From Tahibacter soli (GTDB taxonomy: Bacteria; Pseudomonadota; Gammaproteobacteria; Xanthomonadales; Rhodanobacteraceae), in assembly GCF_025717065.2 (NCBI RefSeq), contig NZ_JAOVZO020000023.1, positions 1 to 64,000 of the forward strand: a stretch of 64,000 bases of DNA, in the 5' to 3' direction. This document shows, piece by piece, positions 25,332 to 34,562 of this stretch (position 1 is the stretch's first letter; every line of letters starts with the position of its first letter). Both the position numbers and the translations under genes were made by a program. The notes beneath the pieces are model-generated. The model saw only the letters and a list, made by a program, of their open reading frames with translations. It did no database searches and was not told where the DNA came from.

Positions 25332-28163
25332 GTGGGAATTCGCAGCAGCGGTAACGGCGGTCCGATCGCGACCGTGCTCTCGACAGCCATCCTGCTCGCG
25401 CTGTACGGCGCGAGTCCGCGCGCCGCAGCGCAGGCGCCGCAGCAACCCGACCAGGGCGCGGCCGAAACCGACGCGCAAGCGCAGCCCGCCGACCAGGCCG
25501 GCGGCGCATCGACCGAGAACCGGCTCGAGGAGGTGGTCGTTACGTATCGGCAAAGCCTCGTGCAGGCGCTCGACGCCAAGCGCGAAGCGACCGGCCAGAC
25601 CGACGTCATCATGGCCGAGGACATCGGCAAGTTCCCAGACCTGAATCTCGCCGAATCGCTGCAGCGCATTCCCGGCATCTCGATCGCGCGCGACGCCGGC
25701 GAAGGCCGCAACATCTCGGTGCGCGGCCTCGGCCCCGACTTCACGCGCGTGCGCATCAACGGGATGGAAGGTCTCTCGACGACCGGCGGCACCGACAGCT
25801 CCGGCGGCAACAACCGCGGCCGCGGCTTCGACTTCAACGTGTTCGCGTCGGAATTGTTCAACAAGATCGAAGTGCACAAGACCGCATCGGCCGACATCCA
25901 GGAAGGCTCGCTCGGCGCGACCGTCGACCTGCACACGCCGCGGCCGTTCGACTTCGACCGCTTCACGTTCGTCAGCTCCGCCCAGGCCGGCTACAACGAC
26001 CTGTCGGAAAAGACGAATCCGCGCGCCTCGGCGCTCGTCACCAACACCTGGTTCGACGGCCGTTTCGGCGCGCTGTTCTCGATCGCCTACAGCGACCGCA
26101 AGCTCACGCAGGAAGGCGCCAGCAGCGTGCGCTGGGACAACGGCACGAGCAGCGGCGGCTTCAACGCGTCGTCGCCGTTCGCCGGCGCCCGCGCCGCGAC
26201 GACGTTCCATCCGCGCATCCCGCGCTACGGCGTACTCGAGCACGATCAGGAACGTCTCGGCATGACCGGCTCGCTGCAGTTCCAGGCGACCGACAAGACC
26301 GTGTTCTCGCTCGACGCGATGTACGCGAAATTCGACGCGACCCGCAGCGAAAACTTCCTCGAAGCCATTTCGTTCAGCCGCACCGGCGCGAGCGGCAAGC
26401 CCGAGACGGTCGTGCGCGACGGCGAGATCGACTCTCGCGGCAACCTCGTCTACGGCGTGTTCGACAACGTCGATGTGCGTTCCGAATCGCGCTACGACGA
26501 ACTCGCGACGAAGTTCCAGCAGATCAACCTCACCGGCACGCACGAGTTCTCCGACACGTTCCGCGTCAACGCGCTGGTCGGCCATTCGCGTTCGGACTTC
26601 GAAAATCCGATCCAGACGACGATCACGCTCGACCACGCGAACGCCGACGGCTACGTGTGGGACTACCGCGGATCGAGCCGCCTGCCGCGCTTCGACTACG
26701 GCTTCGACGTGCGCGATCCGAGCCAGTGGACGTTCGCCAACGGCCTGTCGGAAATCCGCCTGCGCCCGAACACGACGGCGAATCTGTTCACGACGCAGCA
26801 GATCGACTTCGGCTGGGACATCACCGACGGCTTCCGCCTCAAGGGCGGCCTCGACTGGAAGGCGTACAAGTTCGCGACGACCGAAATGCGCCGCGCCTCG
26901 GAGGTGAGCGTGCCGAACCTGCCGGCGGGCACGACGCTCGCCGACCTCACGCGCCTCCTCACGTTCGGCAACAACCTCGACGTGCCGGCCGGCACCGACA
27001 CGACGTTCCTGATTCCCAACATCGACGCGTTCGCGAACCTCTTCAACATCTACAGCAACGACGGCACGTTCCGCCTGTCGCCGTCGTCGGCCGGCGCGCT
27101 CGGCAACAACCGCAGCGTGAAGGAGCAGGACAAGGCGCTGTGGGTGCAGGGCGATTTCACGGCCGAAACGTTCGGCATCCCGATGCGCGGCAACTTCGGC
27201 GTGCGCCGCATCAAGACCGAGCAGAGCTCGCTCGGCTTCGCCGTGATCAACAGCGCGCCGATGCTCACGCACGTCGAGCGCGACTACACCGACACGCTGC
27301 CGTCGCTGAACCTCGCGTGGGATCTCAACGACGATCTCGTGCTGCGCTTCGGCGCCGCGAAGGTGATGGCGCGGCCGGGCCTGGGCAATCTCACGCCCGG
27401 CGTGACCGTGTCGGTCAGCGGCGGCAACCGCGTCGTGACCGGCGGCGATCCGTTCCTCGATCCGTTCCGCGCCAAGACGTACGACCTCGGCCTCGAGTGG
27501 TACTACGCGCCCGAGTCGGTGCTCGGCGCGGCGGTGTTCCAGAAGGACATCGAATCGTTCGTGCAGACGTCGCGCGAGACGCGGCCCTACAGCACGTCGG
27601 GCCTGCCGGCGAGCCTGCTCGACGGCACCGGCGCGACGGTGAACGACGACTTCCAGTTCAACATCCCGGTGAACACGCCGGGCGGCACGCTGCGCGGCGT
27701 CGAGCTGTCGTGGCAGCAGCCGTTCACGTTCCTGCCGGGTTTCTGGAGCGACTTCGGCGCGATCGTCAACTACACGTGGGTCGATTCGAAGATCCAGTAC
27801 GTCACGTCGACCGGCGCCTCGTCGCTCAAGACCGATCTCACGGGCCTGTCGAAGAACGCGTACAACGCGACGCTGTATTACGAAAAGGAACGCTTCAGCG
27901 CGCGCATCTCGACGGCGTACCGCAGCGGCTATCTCACGACGGTGCCGGGCCGCAACAACAACGACGTCGAAGGCACGAAGGGCACGACCAACGTCGACTT
28001 CATGGCCACGTGGAAGTGGAACGACCATGTCGAGTTCACCTTCGAGGGCGTGAACCTCACCGACGAGTACAACGACCAGTGGGTCTCCGCGTTCGGCGAC
28101 CGCTCGTCGGTGTACGACCACACGGGGCGCGAGTTCTTCGTCGGGGTGCGCATCAGAAACTGA
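25332..28163 (+). CDS. TonB-dependent receptor, pectin/oligogalacturonide locus
   Basis: 943 residues from GTG 25332, chosen for its strong GGAGGGG site eight bases upstream; the upstream extension to 25236 covers the operators. Signal peptide to about residue 33, then a TonB-box-like segment 'RLEEVVVTYRQSL', the plug ('DVIMAEDIGKFPDLNLAESL', 'RNISVRGLGPDFTRVRING') and a 22-strand barrel ending in 'VYDHTGREFFVGVRIRN'. It belongs to the large receptor type typical of Xanthomonas/Caulobacter that imports glycan fragments across the outer membrane. Neighbouring pectinase genes and operators suggest oligogalacturonides as substrate. Confidence 0.92.
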   Translation: MGIRSSGNGGPIATVLSTAILLALYGASPRAAAQAPQQPDQGAAETDAQAQPADQAGGASTENRLEEVVVTYRQSLVQALDAKREATGQTDVIMAEDIGKFPDLNLAESLQRIPGISIARDAGEGRNISVRGLGPDFTRVRINGMEGLSTTGGTDSSGGNNRGRGFDFNVFASELFNKIEVHKTASADIQEGSLGATVDLHTPRPFDFDRFTFVSSAQAGYNDLSEKTNPRASALVTNTWFDGRFGALFSIAYSDRKLTQEGASSVRWDNGTSSGGFNASSPFAGARAATTFHPRIPRYGVLEHDQERLGMTGSLQFQATDKTVFSLDAMYAKFDATRSENFLEAISFSRTGASGKPETVVRDGEIDSRGNLVYGVFDNVDVRSESRYDELATKFQQINLTGTHEFSDTFRVNALVGHSRSDFENPIQTTITLDHANADGYVWDYRGSSRLPRFDYGFDVRDPSQWTFANGLSEIRLRPNTTANLFTTQQIDFGWDITDGFRLKGGLDWKAYKFATTEMRRASEVSVPNLPAGTTLADLTRLLTFGNNLDVPAGTDTTFLIPNIDAFANLFNIYSNDGTFRLSPSSAGALGNNRSVKEQDKALWVQGDFTAETFGIPMRGNFGVRRIKTEQSSLGFAVINSAPMLTHVERDYTDTLPSLNLAWDLNDDLVLRFGAAKVMARPGLGNLTPGVTVSVSGGNRVVTGGDPFLDPFRAKTYDLGLEWYYAPESVLGAAVFQKDIESFVQTSRETRPYSTSGLPASLLDGTGATVNDDFQFNIPVNTPGGTLRGVELSWQQPFTFLPGFWSDFGAIVNYTWVDSKIQYVTSTGASSLKTDLTGLSKNAYNATLYYEKERFSARISTAYRSGYLTTVPGRNNNDVEGTKGTTNVDFMATWKWNDHVEFTFEGVNLTDEYNDQWVSAFGDRSSVYDHTGREFFVGVRIRN

Positions 28164-28191
28164 CCCCGCTCATGTGCAGTCGCCGCACCGC

Positions 28192-29286
28192 ATGAACCGC
28201 CGCGCATTCGTCGCGGGCACCGCCGCCGCGCTCGCGCTCGGCGCGTGTGCCCGCGCGACGCGGCGCGACGTTTTCGACGCGTTCGTCACGCGTACGCCGG
28301 ACGCGGTCGAAGGCCCGGCGTACGCGACGATCGCCGCAGCGATCGTCGCCGCGCCGTCCGACGGCGCGCGGCCGTATCGCATCCGTGTCGCGCGCGGCTA
28401 CTGGCGCGAAAAACTCGTCATCGACAAGCCGAACGTGCATCTCGTCGGCGACGATCGCCGTGCGTGCGTCATCGGCTATGACGCGGCGGCGGGTCACCGG
28501 CGGCCCGACGGCGAACCCTGGGGCACGTGGGGCTGCGCGAGCGTGATTGTGCGCGCGCCGGGTTTCGCCGCGACGAACCTCACGATCGAGAACGCGTTCG
28601 ACTACCTCGCGCATCTGCGCGCGCCGACGCTCGAGCAGATCGGCTCGAACGGCGCGCAGGCGGTGGCGTTGATGCTCGACGCAGGATCGGATCGCACGCG
28701 GCTCGAGCGCGTCGATCTCGCGGGGCACCAGGACACGCTGTTCGTCGACGCCGGGCGCAGCCTGCTGCGCGATTGCCGCGTCAGCGGCAGCGTCGATTTC
28801 GTGTTCGGCGGCGGCACGTGCGTGCTCGAGCGCTGCGAGATCGTGTCGCGATTCCGGCCGGGCAAGGAGCGGCAAGGTTACATCGCGGTGCCGAGCACGC
28901 CGGCGTCGCAGGCGCACGGCCTCGTGTTCCGCGAATGCCGGCTGCAGCGCGAGTCCGAGGTGCCGCGCGCGAGCGTCGCGCTAGGACGGCCGTGGCGGCC
29001 GACGCGCGCGTTCGTGGACGGACGTTACGGCGATCCGAACGTACGCGGCAGCGCGGTATTCGTCGACTGCTGGATGGACGAGCACGTCGATCCGGCCGGC
29101 TGGGACGCGATGGCGTATACGGCGCGCGACGGGAGTCGCGTGATGTTCGCGCCGGGGGAGGCGAGGCTGGGGGAGATCGGCAGTCGCGGGCCCGGGGCGG
29201 CGAGGGGCGAGGGCAGACCTTGGTTGCGCGAAGAAGATGTGCCGCTGTTTTCAACGCGGTCGGTGTTGGGCGATTGGGTGTTGTAA
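28192..29286 (+). CDS. Pectinesterase (pectin methylesterase, CE8), exported
   Basis: 364 residues from ATG 28192 (a GTG at 28174 is the alternative). The N-terminus 'MNRRAFVAGTAAALALGAC' combines a twin-arginine-like RR with a lipobox, so it is exported and probably lipid-anchored. All CE8 motifs are present: 'ARGYWREK', 'GAQAVAL', 'GHQDTLF' (Asp ~182, acid/base), 'GSVDFVFGGG' (Asp ~202, nucleophile) and 'LGRPWRP' (Arg ~266). It removes methyl esters from homogalacturonan so that pectate lyase can act. It starts 28 bases after the receptor gene, so one operon. Confidence 0.92.
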   Translation: MNRRAFVAGTAAALALGACARATRRDVFDAFVTRTPDAVEGPAYATIAAAIVAAPSDGARPYRIRVARGYWREKLVIDKPNVHLVGDDRRACVIGYDAAAGHRRPDGEPWGTWGCASVIVRAPGFAATNLTIENAFDYLAHLRAPTLEQIGSNGAQAVALMLDAGSDRTRLERVDLAGHQDTLFVDAGRSLLRDCRVSGSVDFVFGGGTCVLERCEIVSRFRPGKERQGYIAVPSTPASQAHGLVFRECRLQRESEVPRASVALGRPWRPTRAFVDGRYGDPNVRGSAVFVDCWMDEHVDPAGWDAMAYTARDGSRVMFAPGEARLGEIGSRGPGAARGEGRPWLREEDVPLFSTRSVLGDWVL

Positions 29287-29288
29287 CT

Positions 29289-29416
29289 CCCTCTCCCTCA
29301 AGCTTGCTTGGGGGAGAGGGCTGGGGTGAGGGGGCGACGCCATGGTGTTCGTCGATGCAGCTTCATGCGTAGCCCCCTCACCCAACCCTCTCCCCCGACG
29401 GTGTCGGGGGAGAGGG
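29289..29416. repeat. REP-like doublet, second copy
   Basis: Two hairpins in inverted orientation: 29289-29320 (15-bp stem with one T-G pair, loop TT) and 29386-29416 (14-bp perfect stem, loop GGT). Outer GGGGTGAGGGGG and its complement are present as in the doublet at 2580-2752. It fills the space between the convergent pectinesterase and pectate lyase genes, where it could also act as a bidirectional terminator. Confidence 0.85.
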
Positions 29417-29422
29417 CTACGG

Positions 29423-30757
29423 CTATTTCGGTCGCTTCTTTTCCGGCCACCCCTTCTTCGGCAGCATCGTATCCATATCCCATTCGCGCGGATCGAACGC
29501 CGCCCGCGTCTTGGGGTATTTCGGATACCCGCCGACCTCGTTCTCGCTGTCGATGATCCTGCCGCGCCCTTCGATCGTATCGGCCACGATGCGCGCATCG
29601 TGCAGGTCGCGATCCCACGGACGCGCACCGACGTCGGCGATCACCGCGTCCTGCACCGCGCCAGAACCGAGAACGTTCACGCCGAACGGCAGTTCCGGCC
29701 GCGCCGTCAGCGCCACGATCTTCGCCGGCGCGGTCGTGTAGCGCCCCTGCATCGGCAGCGGCCGGCCGATGCGGTCGAGCGCGAGATTGTCCTCGTCGTA
29801 GAGCTCGAGATCGCCCGAACCGCCGAGCATCACCAGCGCGAGCGGGTCGCGCGTCGACGGGCCCGCGCGCATCACGTTGCCGATCATCACGATGCGACCG
29901 GTCTGGCGCGGATGCTCGCCCCATTCCTCGTCGATCAGGTTGTAGTGCACCGCGCGCTGGCCCGGGTCGTAGATCAGATTGTTGATCAGCAGGCCGCGCG
30001 CGCCGCCCTTGAACAGCGGGCTGCGCTCGAAATTGTGCGCGTACAGATTGTTCGCGATGAGAATGTCGGTGACGTTGTCGTGGATCAGCGAACCCTTGGA
30101 ATGTTCGCCCTTGTCGTGCGTCGACTCGGCCAGCCCCTCGGCGATGATGTTGTGCGTGAACGTGATGCGGTGCGACACCGCCTCGCGCCAGTCGTCCGGC
30201 GTCTTGCCGACGAAGCGCTTGCCCGACGCCGAGAGGTTTTCGTCGGTCGCCCACGTCAGCGAGCAGTGATCGACGATCACGTCGCGCGCGCCCGTCACCG
30301 TCGAAATCGCATCGACGCCCCAGCCGCTGTGCTTGGCCGCGCCGGCCTCGCCGACGCGCACGCGGATGTGACGGATCACGACGTCGTGCGTCGAGATGTC
30401 GATGCCGCCGCGGATCAGCGTCACGCCCGGCGACGGCGCGGTCTGCCCGGCGATCGTCACGAACGGCTCCTGGATGTTGATCTCGCTGCGCTCGAGGTCG
30501 AACACGCCGCCGACTTCGAACACGATCGTGCGCGGACCCTTCGTTTCGATCGCCTCTCGCAGCGAACCCGGTCCGCTCGCGGCGAGCGTCGTCACGCGCA
30601 GCAGCTTGCCGCCGCGGCCGCCCGGCGTGTGCGCGGCCCAGCCCTGCGCGCCGGGAAACGCGAGCGGCGGCGCGGCGCCGGCAGCGTTCGCGACGAGGCA
30701 GAGCGCGGCGATTCCCAGCAGTCGGACGACGGACGGCAACGATTTCGTACGGATCAC
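29423..30757 (-). CDS. Pectate lyase (PL1-like), secreted
   Basis: 444 residues from GTG 30757, preceded by GGAGA; upstream in-frame codons have no signal. Signal peptide about 1-26 ('VVRLLGIAALCLVANAAGAA'). The mature protein opens 'FPGAQGWAAHTPGGRGGKLLRVTTLAASGPGSLREAI', followed by right-handed beta-helix turns ('IVFEVGGVFDLERSEINIQEPFVTIAGQTAPSPGVTL', 'VVIRHIRVRVG'), as in bacterial pectate lyases of the PL1 type. It cleaves polygalacturonate by beta-elimination, giving 4,5-unsaturated oligomers. Its promoter region, shared with the hydratase/TRAP operon, carries a TGACACCGGT site. Confidence 0.85.
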   Translation of the reverse strand: MIRTKSLPSVVRLLGIAALCLVANAAGAAPPLAFPGAQGWAAHTPGGRGGKLLRVTTLAASGPGSLREAIETKGPRTIVFEVGGVFDLERSEINIQEPFVTIAGQTAPSPGVTLIRGGIDISTHDVVIRHIRVRVGEAGAAKHSGWGVDAISTVTGARDVIVDHCSLTWATDENLSASGKRFVGKTPDDWREAVSHRITFTHNIIAEGLAESTHDKGEHSKGSLIHDNVTDILIANNLYAHNFERSPLFKGGARGLLINNLIYDPGQRAVHYNLIDEEWGEHPRQTGRIVMIGNVMRAGPSTRDPLALVMLGGSGDLELYDEDNLALDRIGRPLPMQGRYTTAPAKIVALTARPELPFGVNVLGSGAVQDAVIADVGARPWDRDLHDARIVADTIEGRGRIIDSENEVGGYPKYPKTRAAFDPREWDMDTMLPKKGWPEKKRPK

Positions 30758-30840
30758 TGCAAGTTCTCCAGGGCGGCGGTCGGGCAGAGCATAAGCGGCG
30801 TCGTACGCAACGGAGCCTCCCCGATTGCTGCACCCGCAGA

Positions 30841-30868
30841 TTGCGTATGACACCGGTTTCCTTTATAC
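30841..30868 (+). promoter_or_regulatory. Promoter with LacI-type operator before the hydratase-TRAP operon
   Basis: TTGCGT (30841-30846) and TTATAC (30863-30868), 16 bases apart, frame the operator TGACACCGGT (30848-30857). The site lies in the divergent interval between pectate lyase and the hydratase-family gene, so it can control both. Confidence 0.6.
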
Positions 30869-30944
30869 CGCAACCGACGTCGTTCGCAATCGGCCGCAAG
30901 CTGTGCCGGCACCCCGCGAACGCCACCCGATACGAGGTTCCGGT

Positions 30945-31796
30945 ATGCAGCCATCCGCCGAAAACGGCGCCGATACTCACGTTTCGATCGCAACGCGCTT
31001 CGTCGCGGCGCGTCGCGCCGGCGTCGCGCTGCCGGGCTTTCCCGGCGCGCTGCCGCCGGGCATCGATTTTGGCTACCGGTGTCAGGACGCGGCGATCGCC
31101 TTGTGGCCCGACCGTGTCGCCGGCTGGAAAGTCGGCTACATCGCGCCCGAGCGGCGCGAGCCCGGCGGCGACGAACGCCTGGTCGGGCCGATCTTCGCGA
31201 GCGCGGTGTACGCCGCGAGCGGCGACGTGCTCGACGTGCCGGTGTTCGTCGGCGGTTTCGCGGCCGTCGAAGCCGAATACGTGTTCCGCCTCGGTGCCGA
31301 CGCGCCGGCCGGCAAGACCGACTGGACGCCCGACGAGGCCGCCGCGCTCGCCGACGCGCTGCACGTCGGCGTCGAACTCGCCGGCAGTCCGCTCGCGACG
31401 ATCAACGAGCTGGGGCCGGCGGTGGTCGTCAGCGATTTCGGCAACAACGCGGGTCTGATCCTCGGCGCTGCGATCGCCGACTGGCGTCGACGCGATGCGG
31501 CCGAACTCGTTTGCAGCGTCGCCGTCGAAGGCCGCGAAGTCGGTCGCGGCGGCGCGGCGAGCATCGCCGGCGGGCCGCTCGCGGCGCTCGCGTTCGCGCT
31601 GTCGCGCAACGCGCGCCGCGGGCGGCCGCTGCGGGCGGGCGATCTCGTCACCACGGGCGCGGCGACCGGCATCCACGATATCGTGGCGGGCGAAGCCGCA
31701 CTGATCGACTTCGGCGCGCACGGCCGCATCGCGTGCCGCGCCGTTCCCGCCGCCGCGAGCGAGGCCATGACCGACCGGAGAGATACCGCATGCTGA
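30945..31796 (+). CDS. 2-keto-4-pentenoate hydratase-family protein
   Basis: 283 residues from ATG 30945; the ORF runs up to 30825 but through the promoter. Blocks 'AIALWPDRVAGWKVGYIAP', 'VGPIFASAVY', 'VEAEYVFRLG', 'GVELAGSPLATINELGPAVVVSDFGNNAGLILG' and 'LVTTGAATGIHDIVAGE' match the MhpD/fumarylacetoacetase-like fold, whose members hydrate or decarboxylate 2-keto acids with Mg2+ held by an E-x-E pair (here 'EAEY'). It heads the operon with the TRAP transporter and sits in the pectin locus, so a role on an unsaturated keto-sugar acid is possible. The exact reaction is not known. A further operator-like site lies inside the gene. Confidence 0.7.
   Translation: MQPSAENGADTHVSIATRFVAARRAGVALPGFPGALPPGIDFGYRCQDAAIALWPDRVAGWKVGYIAPERREPGGDERLVGPIFASAVYAASGDVLDVPVFVGGFAAVEAEYVFRLGADAPAGKTDWTPDEAAALADALHVGVELAGSPLATINELGPAVVVSDFGNNAGLILGAAIADWRRRDAAELVCSVAVEGREVGRGGAASIAGGPLAALAFALSRNARRGRPLRAGDLVTTGAATGIHDIVAGEAALIDFGAHGRIACRAVPAAASEAMTDRRDTAC
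31075..31084. promoter_or_regulatory. Intragenic operator-like site ACCGGTGTCA
   Basis: An exact copy of the ten conserved operator bases inside the hydratase-family gene, about 220 bases downstream of the promoter site at 30848. LacI-type repressors often use a second, auxiliary operator for looping. It may also be chance, since it encodes ordinary residues (YRCQ). Confidence 0.35.
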
Positions 31797-32767
31797 CGCG
31801 CCGCGCCTTCATCGGCGCCACACTCGCCGCCGCCGGCGGCGCCGCGTTCGGCGCGCCCGCGGCGCGCGCGCTGACCGCGACCGACGTGCACACGCCGGGC
31901 TATCCCACGGTCGAGGCGCTGCGCTTCATCGGCGAGACGCTCGCGCGCGAGACCGACGGACGGCTGTCGGTAAAGCTCTATCACTCCGGCCAGCTCGGCC
32001 GCGAATCCGACGCGGTCGATCTCGCGCGCTTCGGCGCGCTCGACATCGTGCGCGTGAACATCGGCGCGCTGAACAATCCGTTTCCGGCGACGCAGGTGCT
32101 CGCGCTGCCTTACGTGTTCGACTCGACCGCGCACATGCGCCGCGCGATCGACGGCGCGGTCGGCCGCGAAATCCTCGATGCATTCGCCAAGCGCGATCTC
32201 GTGGGCCTTGCCATCTACGACGCCGGCCAGCGCTGCTTCTACAACACGAAGCGTGCAATTCGCGAACCCGCCGACCTGCACGGCCTCAAGATCCGCGTGC
32301 CGCCGTCGGACATCTTCATGGACCTCGTGCGCACGCTCGGCGCGAACCCGACGCCGCTGCCCTACGGCGAGGCGTATTCGGCGCTGCAGACGCATCTGAT
32401 CGACGGCGCGGAAAACAATTGGCAAAGTTTCCACACGACGCGCCAGTTCGAAGTCGCGCGCCACTGGTCGCAGACCGGCCACTCGTTCGCGCCCGACGCG
32501 CTGTTGCTGTCGCGCCGCACGTACGACGCGCTCGCGCCGGACGACCGCGACCGCCTCGTCGACGTCGCTAACCGCTCGGTCGGGTACATGCGCGGGCTGT
32601 GGGATACGTCGGAAGAGGCGTCGCGCCGCTTCGTGCTCGAACACGGCGTGACCGCGAACGAGGTCGATCGCGACGCGTTCGTCCGCGCGGCGCAGCCGGT
32701 ACTCGAACGGCGCCGCGGCGACGCGCTCGTCGACAAACTCTATCGCGGCATCCGCGACCTGGCTTGA
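31790..32767 (+). CDS. TRAP transporter substrate-binding protein (DctP family)
   Basis: 325 residues, with an RR-containing signal sequence ('MLTRRAFIGATLAAAGGAAF'). The family core includes 'GRLSVKLYHSGQLGRESDAVDLARFGALDIVRVN', 'GLKIRVPPSDIFMDLVRTLGANPTPLPYGEAYSALQTHLIDGAENN' with the conserved Arg that clamps the substrate carboxylate, and 'HSFAPDALLLSRRTYDAL'. In the periplasm it delivers an acidic sugar to the TRAP permease. The context suggests galacturonate, unsaturated digalacturonate or KDG-type acids. It overlaps the preceding gene by 7 bases, with GGAGAG as ribosome-binding site. Confidence 0.92.
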   Translation: MLTRRAFIGATLAAAGGAAFGAPAARALTATDVHTPGYPTVEALRFIGETLARETDGRLSVKLYHSGQLGRESDAVDLARFGALDIVRVNIGALNNPFPATQVLALPYVFDSTAHMRRAIDGAVGREILDAFAKRDLVGLAIYDAGQRCFYNTKRAIREPADLHGLKIRVPPSDIFMDLVRTLGANPTPLPYGEAYSALQTHLIDGAENNWQSFHTTRQFEVARHWSQTGHSFAPDALLLSRRTYDALAPDDRDRLVDVANRSVGYMRGLWDTSEEASRRFVLEHGVTANEVDRDAFVRAAQPVLERRRGDALVDKLYRGIRDLA

Positions 32768-32775
32768 GGGGCGAC

Positions 32776-33279
32776 ATGCAGACAGACAATCCGATGCCGG
32801 GTCACCCGGCGCTCGCCGCGCTCGCGCGTTCAGCCTTGCTCACGGCGGGCGCCGCGCTCGTCGCGATGGCCGCGGTCGAGGCCTGGCAGGTGTTCGCGCG
32901 CTACGTGCTGAACGATTCGCCGGGCTGGACCGAGCCGGTCGCACTGTTTCTGCTCAACACCGCGATGAGCCTCGGCGCCGCGGCCGGCGTGCGCCTCAAA
33001 TCGCATTTCGGTTTCTTCATGCTCGCGCACGCGGCGCCGCCGCCGGTCGCGCGGGCGCTCGAGGTGTTCGCGATCCTCGTGATCGCCGCACTGGGCGCCG
33101 TGATCGCGGCGTGGGGCGTCGAACTCCTCGTCGACGGCTGGAGCATCGCGATGGCCGGTACGCGGTTGCCGCAGAGCGCGGCGTTCCTGCCGATGAGCGT
33201 CGGCGGCGCGCTGATGTGCGTGTTCGCGATCGAGCGGCTCGTGCTCGCGCTGCGTCCGACCGCCACGGAGGCGCACTGA
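32776..33279 (+). CDS. TRAP transporter small permease (DctQ family)
   Basis: 167 residues with four membrane helices (about 17-37, 52-70, 90-112 and 132-152). The DctQ landmarks are 'WQVFARYVLNDSPGWTEPVALFLLNTAMSLGAA' and the R-x-x-x-H pair 'GVRLKSHFGF'. It forms the TRAP membrane complex with the large permease encoded 2 bases downstream. Confidence 0.9.
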   Translation: MQTDNPMPGHPALAALARSALLTAGAALVAMAAVEAWQVFARYVLNDSPGWTEPVALFLLNTAMSLGAAAGVRLKSHFGFFMLAHAAPPPVARALEVFAILVIAALGAVIAAWGVELLVDGWSIAMAGTRLPQSAAFLPMSVGGALMCVFAIERLVLALRPTATEAH

Positions 33280-33281
33280 GC

Positions 33282-34562
33282 ATGGCCGTCGCTATCCTGT
33301 TCGGCGTTTTTCTCGTGCTGCTGCTGCTCGGCGTGCCCGTCGCGTACGCGCTGCTGTCGTCGTCGCTCGCAACGCTCGTCTATCTCGGCCAGCCGCCGAT
33401 CGTGCTCGTGCAGCAGACCGTATCGGGCGCGGGCACGGCATCGCTGATCGCGATTCCGCTGTTCATCTTCGCCGGCGAAATCATGATGCGCGGCGGCATT
33501 TCCGAACGATTGATCGCGCTCGCCAGTTCGCTCGTCGGGCATCTGCGCGGCGGCCTGGGGCAGGTGAGCGTCCTCTCGTCGCTGTTCTTCGGCGGCGTGT
33601 CGGGCTCGGCGATCGCCGACGTCTCGGCGATCGGCGGCGCGATGATTCCGCAGATGGTCAAGCGCGGCTTCGATCGCGACTTCGCCGTGAACGTCACGAT
33701 GACCGCGGCGCTCGTCGCGCTGCTCGTGCCTCCGTCGCACAATCTCATTCTGTACTCCGCGGCGGCCGGCGGCGGCCTGTCGATCGCCGACCTGTTCGCG
33801 GCCGGCATCGTACCGGCGCTGCTCCTGACGCTGACGCTGATGATCACCGGCTGGCTGATCGCGAAGCGGCGCGGCTACGCGGTCGAGGCGTTCCCGGGTT
33901 TCGTCGCGGTGCTGCGCGCCTTCGTCGCGGCGCTGCCAGGCCTCGCGCTCGTCGCGCTGATCTTCGTCGGCATCCGCGCCGGCATCTTCACGGCGGTGGA
34001 AAGCGCGGCGATCGCCGTGTGCTACGCGCTGCTCGTCACCGTGTTCGTCTACCGCAAGCTGCGCTGGACCGACTTCGTCGACACGCTCGCGGGCGCCGCG
34101 CGCACGACCGGCGCGATCCTGTTCGTCATCGCCTCGGCCGCGTGCTTCGGCTGGCTGCTCGCGTACCTGCAGGTGCCCGCCGCGGCGGTCGACCTGCTCA
34201 CGCACATCGACGCCGACAAGAACGTGCTGCTGCTCGTGATGATCCTGATCCTGCTCGCGCTCGGCACGTTCATGGACCTCGCGCCGCTCATCATCATCTG
34301 TACGCCGATCTTCCTGCCGGTGGCGAAAGCGATCGGCGTCGACCCGATTCACTTCGGCGTGATTTTGATCCTCAAGGGCGGCATCGGCCTGATCACGCCG
34401 CCGCTCGGCTCGGTGCTGTTCGTCGGCACCGCGATCGGCGGTATCACGATCGGCGAGGCGTTGAAGACGATCTGGCCGTTCTACCTCGCGTCGCTCGCGG
34501 TGCTGATGCTCGTGACGTTCATTCCGGCGTTGTCGCTGTGGCTGCCGGCCTTGCTGAAATGA
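33282..34562 (+). CDS. TRAP transporter large permease (DctM family)
   Basis: 426 residues, full length, about twelve membrane segments. Conserved blocks are 'GVPVAYALLSSS', 'SLIAIPLFIFAGEIMMRGGISERL', 'GGVSGSAIADVSAIGGAMIPQM', 'VTMTAALVALLVPPSHNLILY' and 'FMDLAPLIIICTPIFLPV'. It carries the Na+/substrate pathway and completes the TRAP set at 31790-34562. Its last 44 bases overlap, tail to tail, the end of the ATP-grasp-like gene on the other strand: this is the junction between the pectin locus and the biosynthetic block. Confidence 0.94.
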   Translation: MAVAILFGVFLVLLLLGVPVAYALLSSSLATLVYLGQPPIVLVQQTVSGAGTASLIAIPLFIFAGEIMMRGGISERLIALASSLVGHLRGGLGQVSVLSSLFFGGVSGSAIADVSAIGGAMIPQMVKRGFDRDFAVNVTMTAALVALLVPPSHNLILYSAAAGGGLSIADLFAAGIVPALLLTLTLMITGWLIAKRRGYAVEAFPGFVAVLRAFVAALPGLALVALIFVGIRAGIFTAVESAAIAVCYALLVTVFVYRKLRWTDFVDTLAGAARTTGAILFVIASAACFGWLLAYLQVPAAAVDLLTHIDADKNVLLLVMILILLALGTFMDLAPLIIICTPIFLPVAKAIGVDPIHFGVILILKGGIGLITPPLGSVLFVGTAIGGITIGEALKTIWPFYLASLAVLMLVTFIPALSLWLPALLK

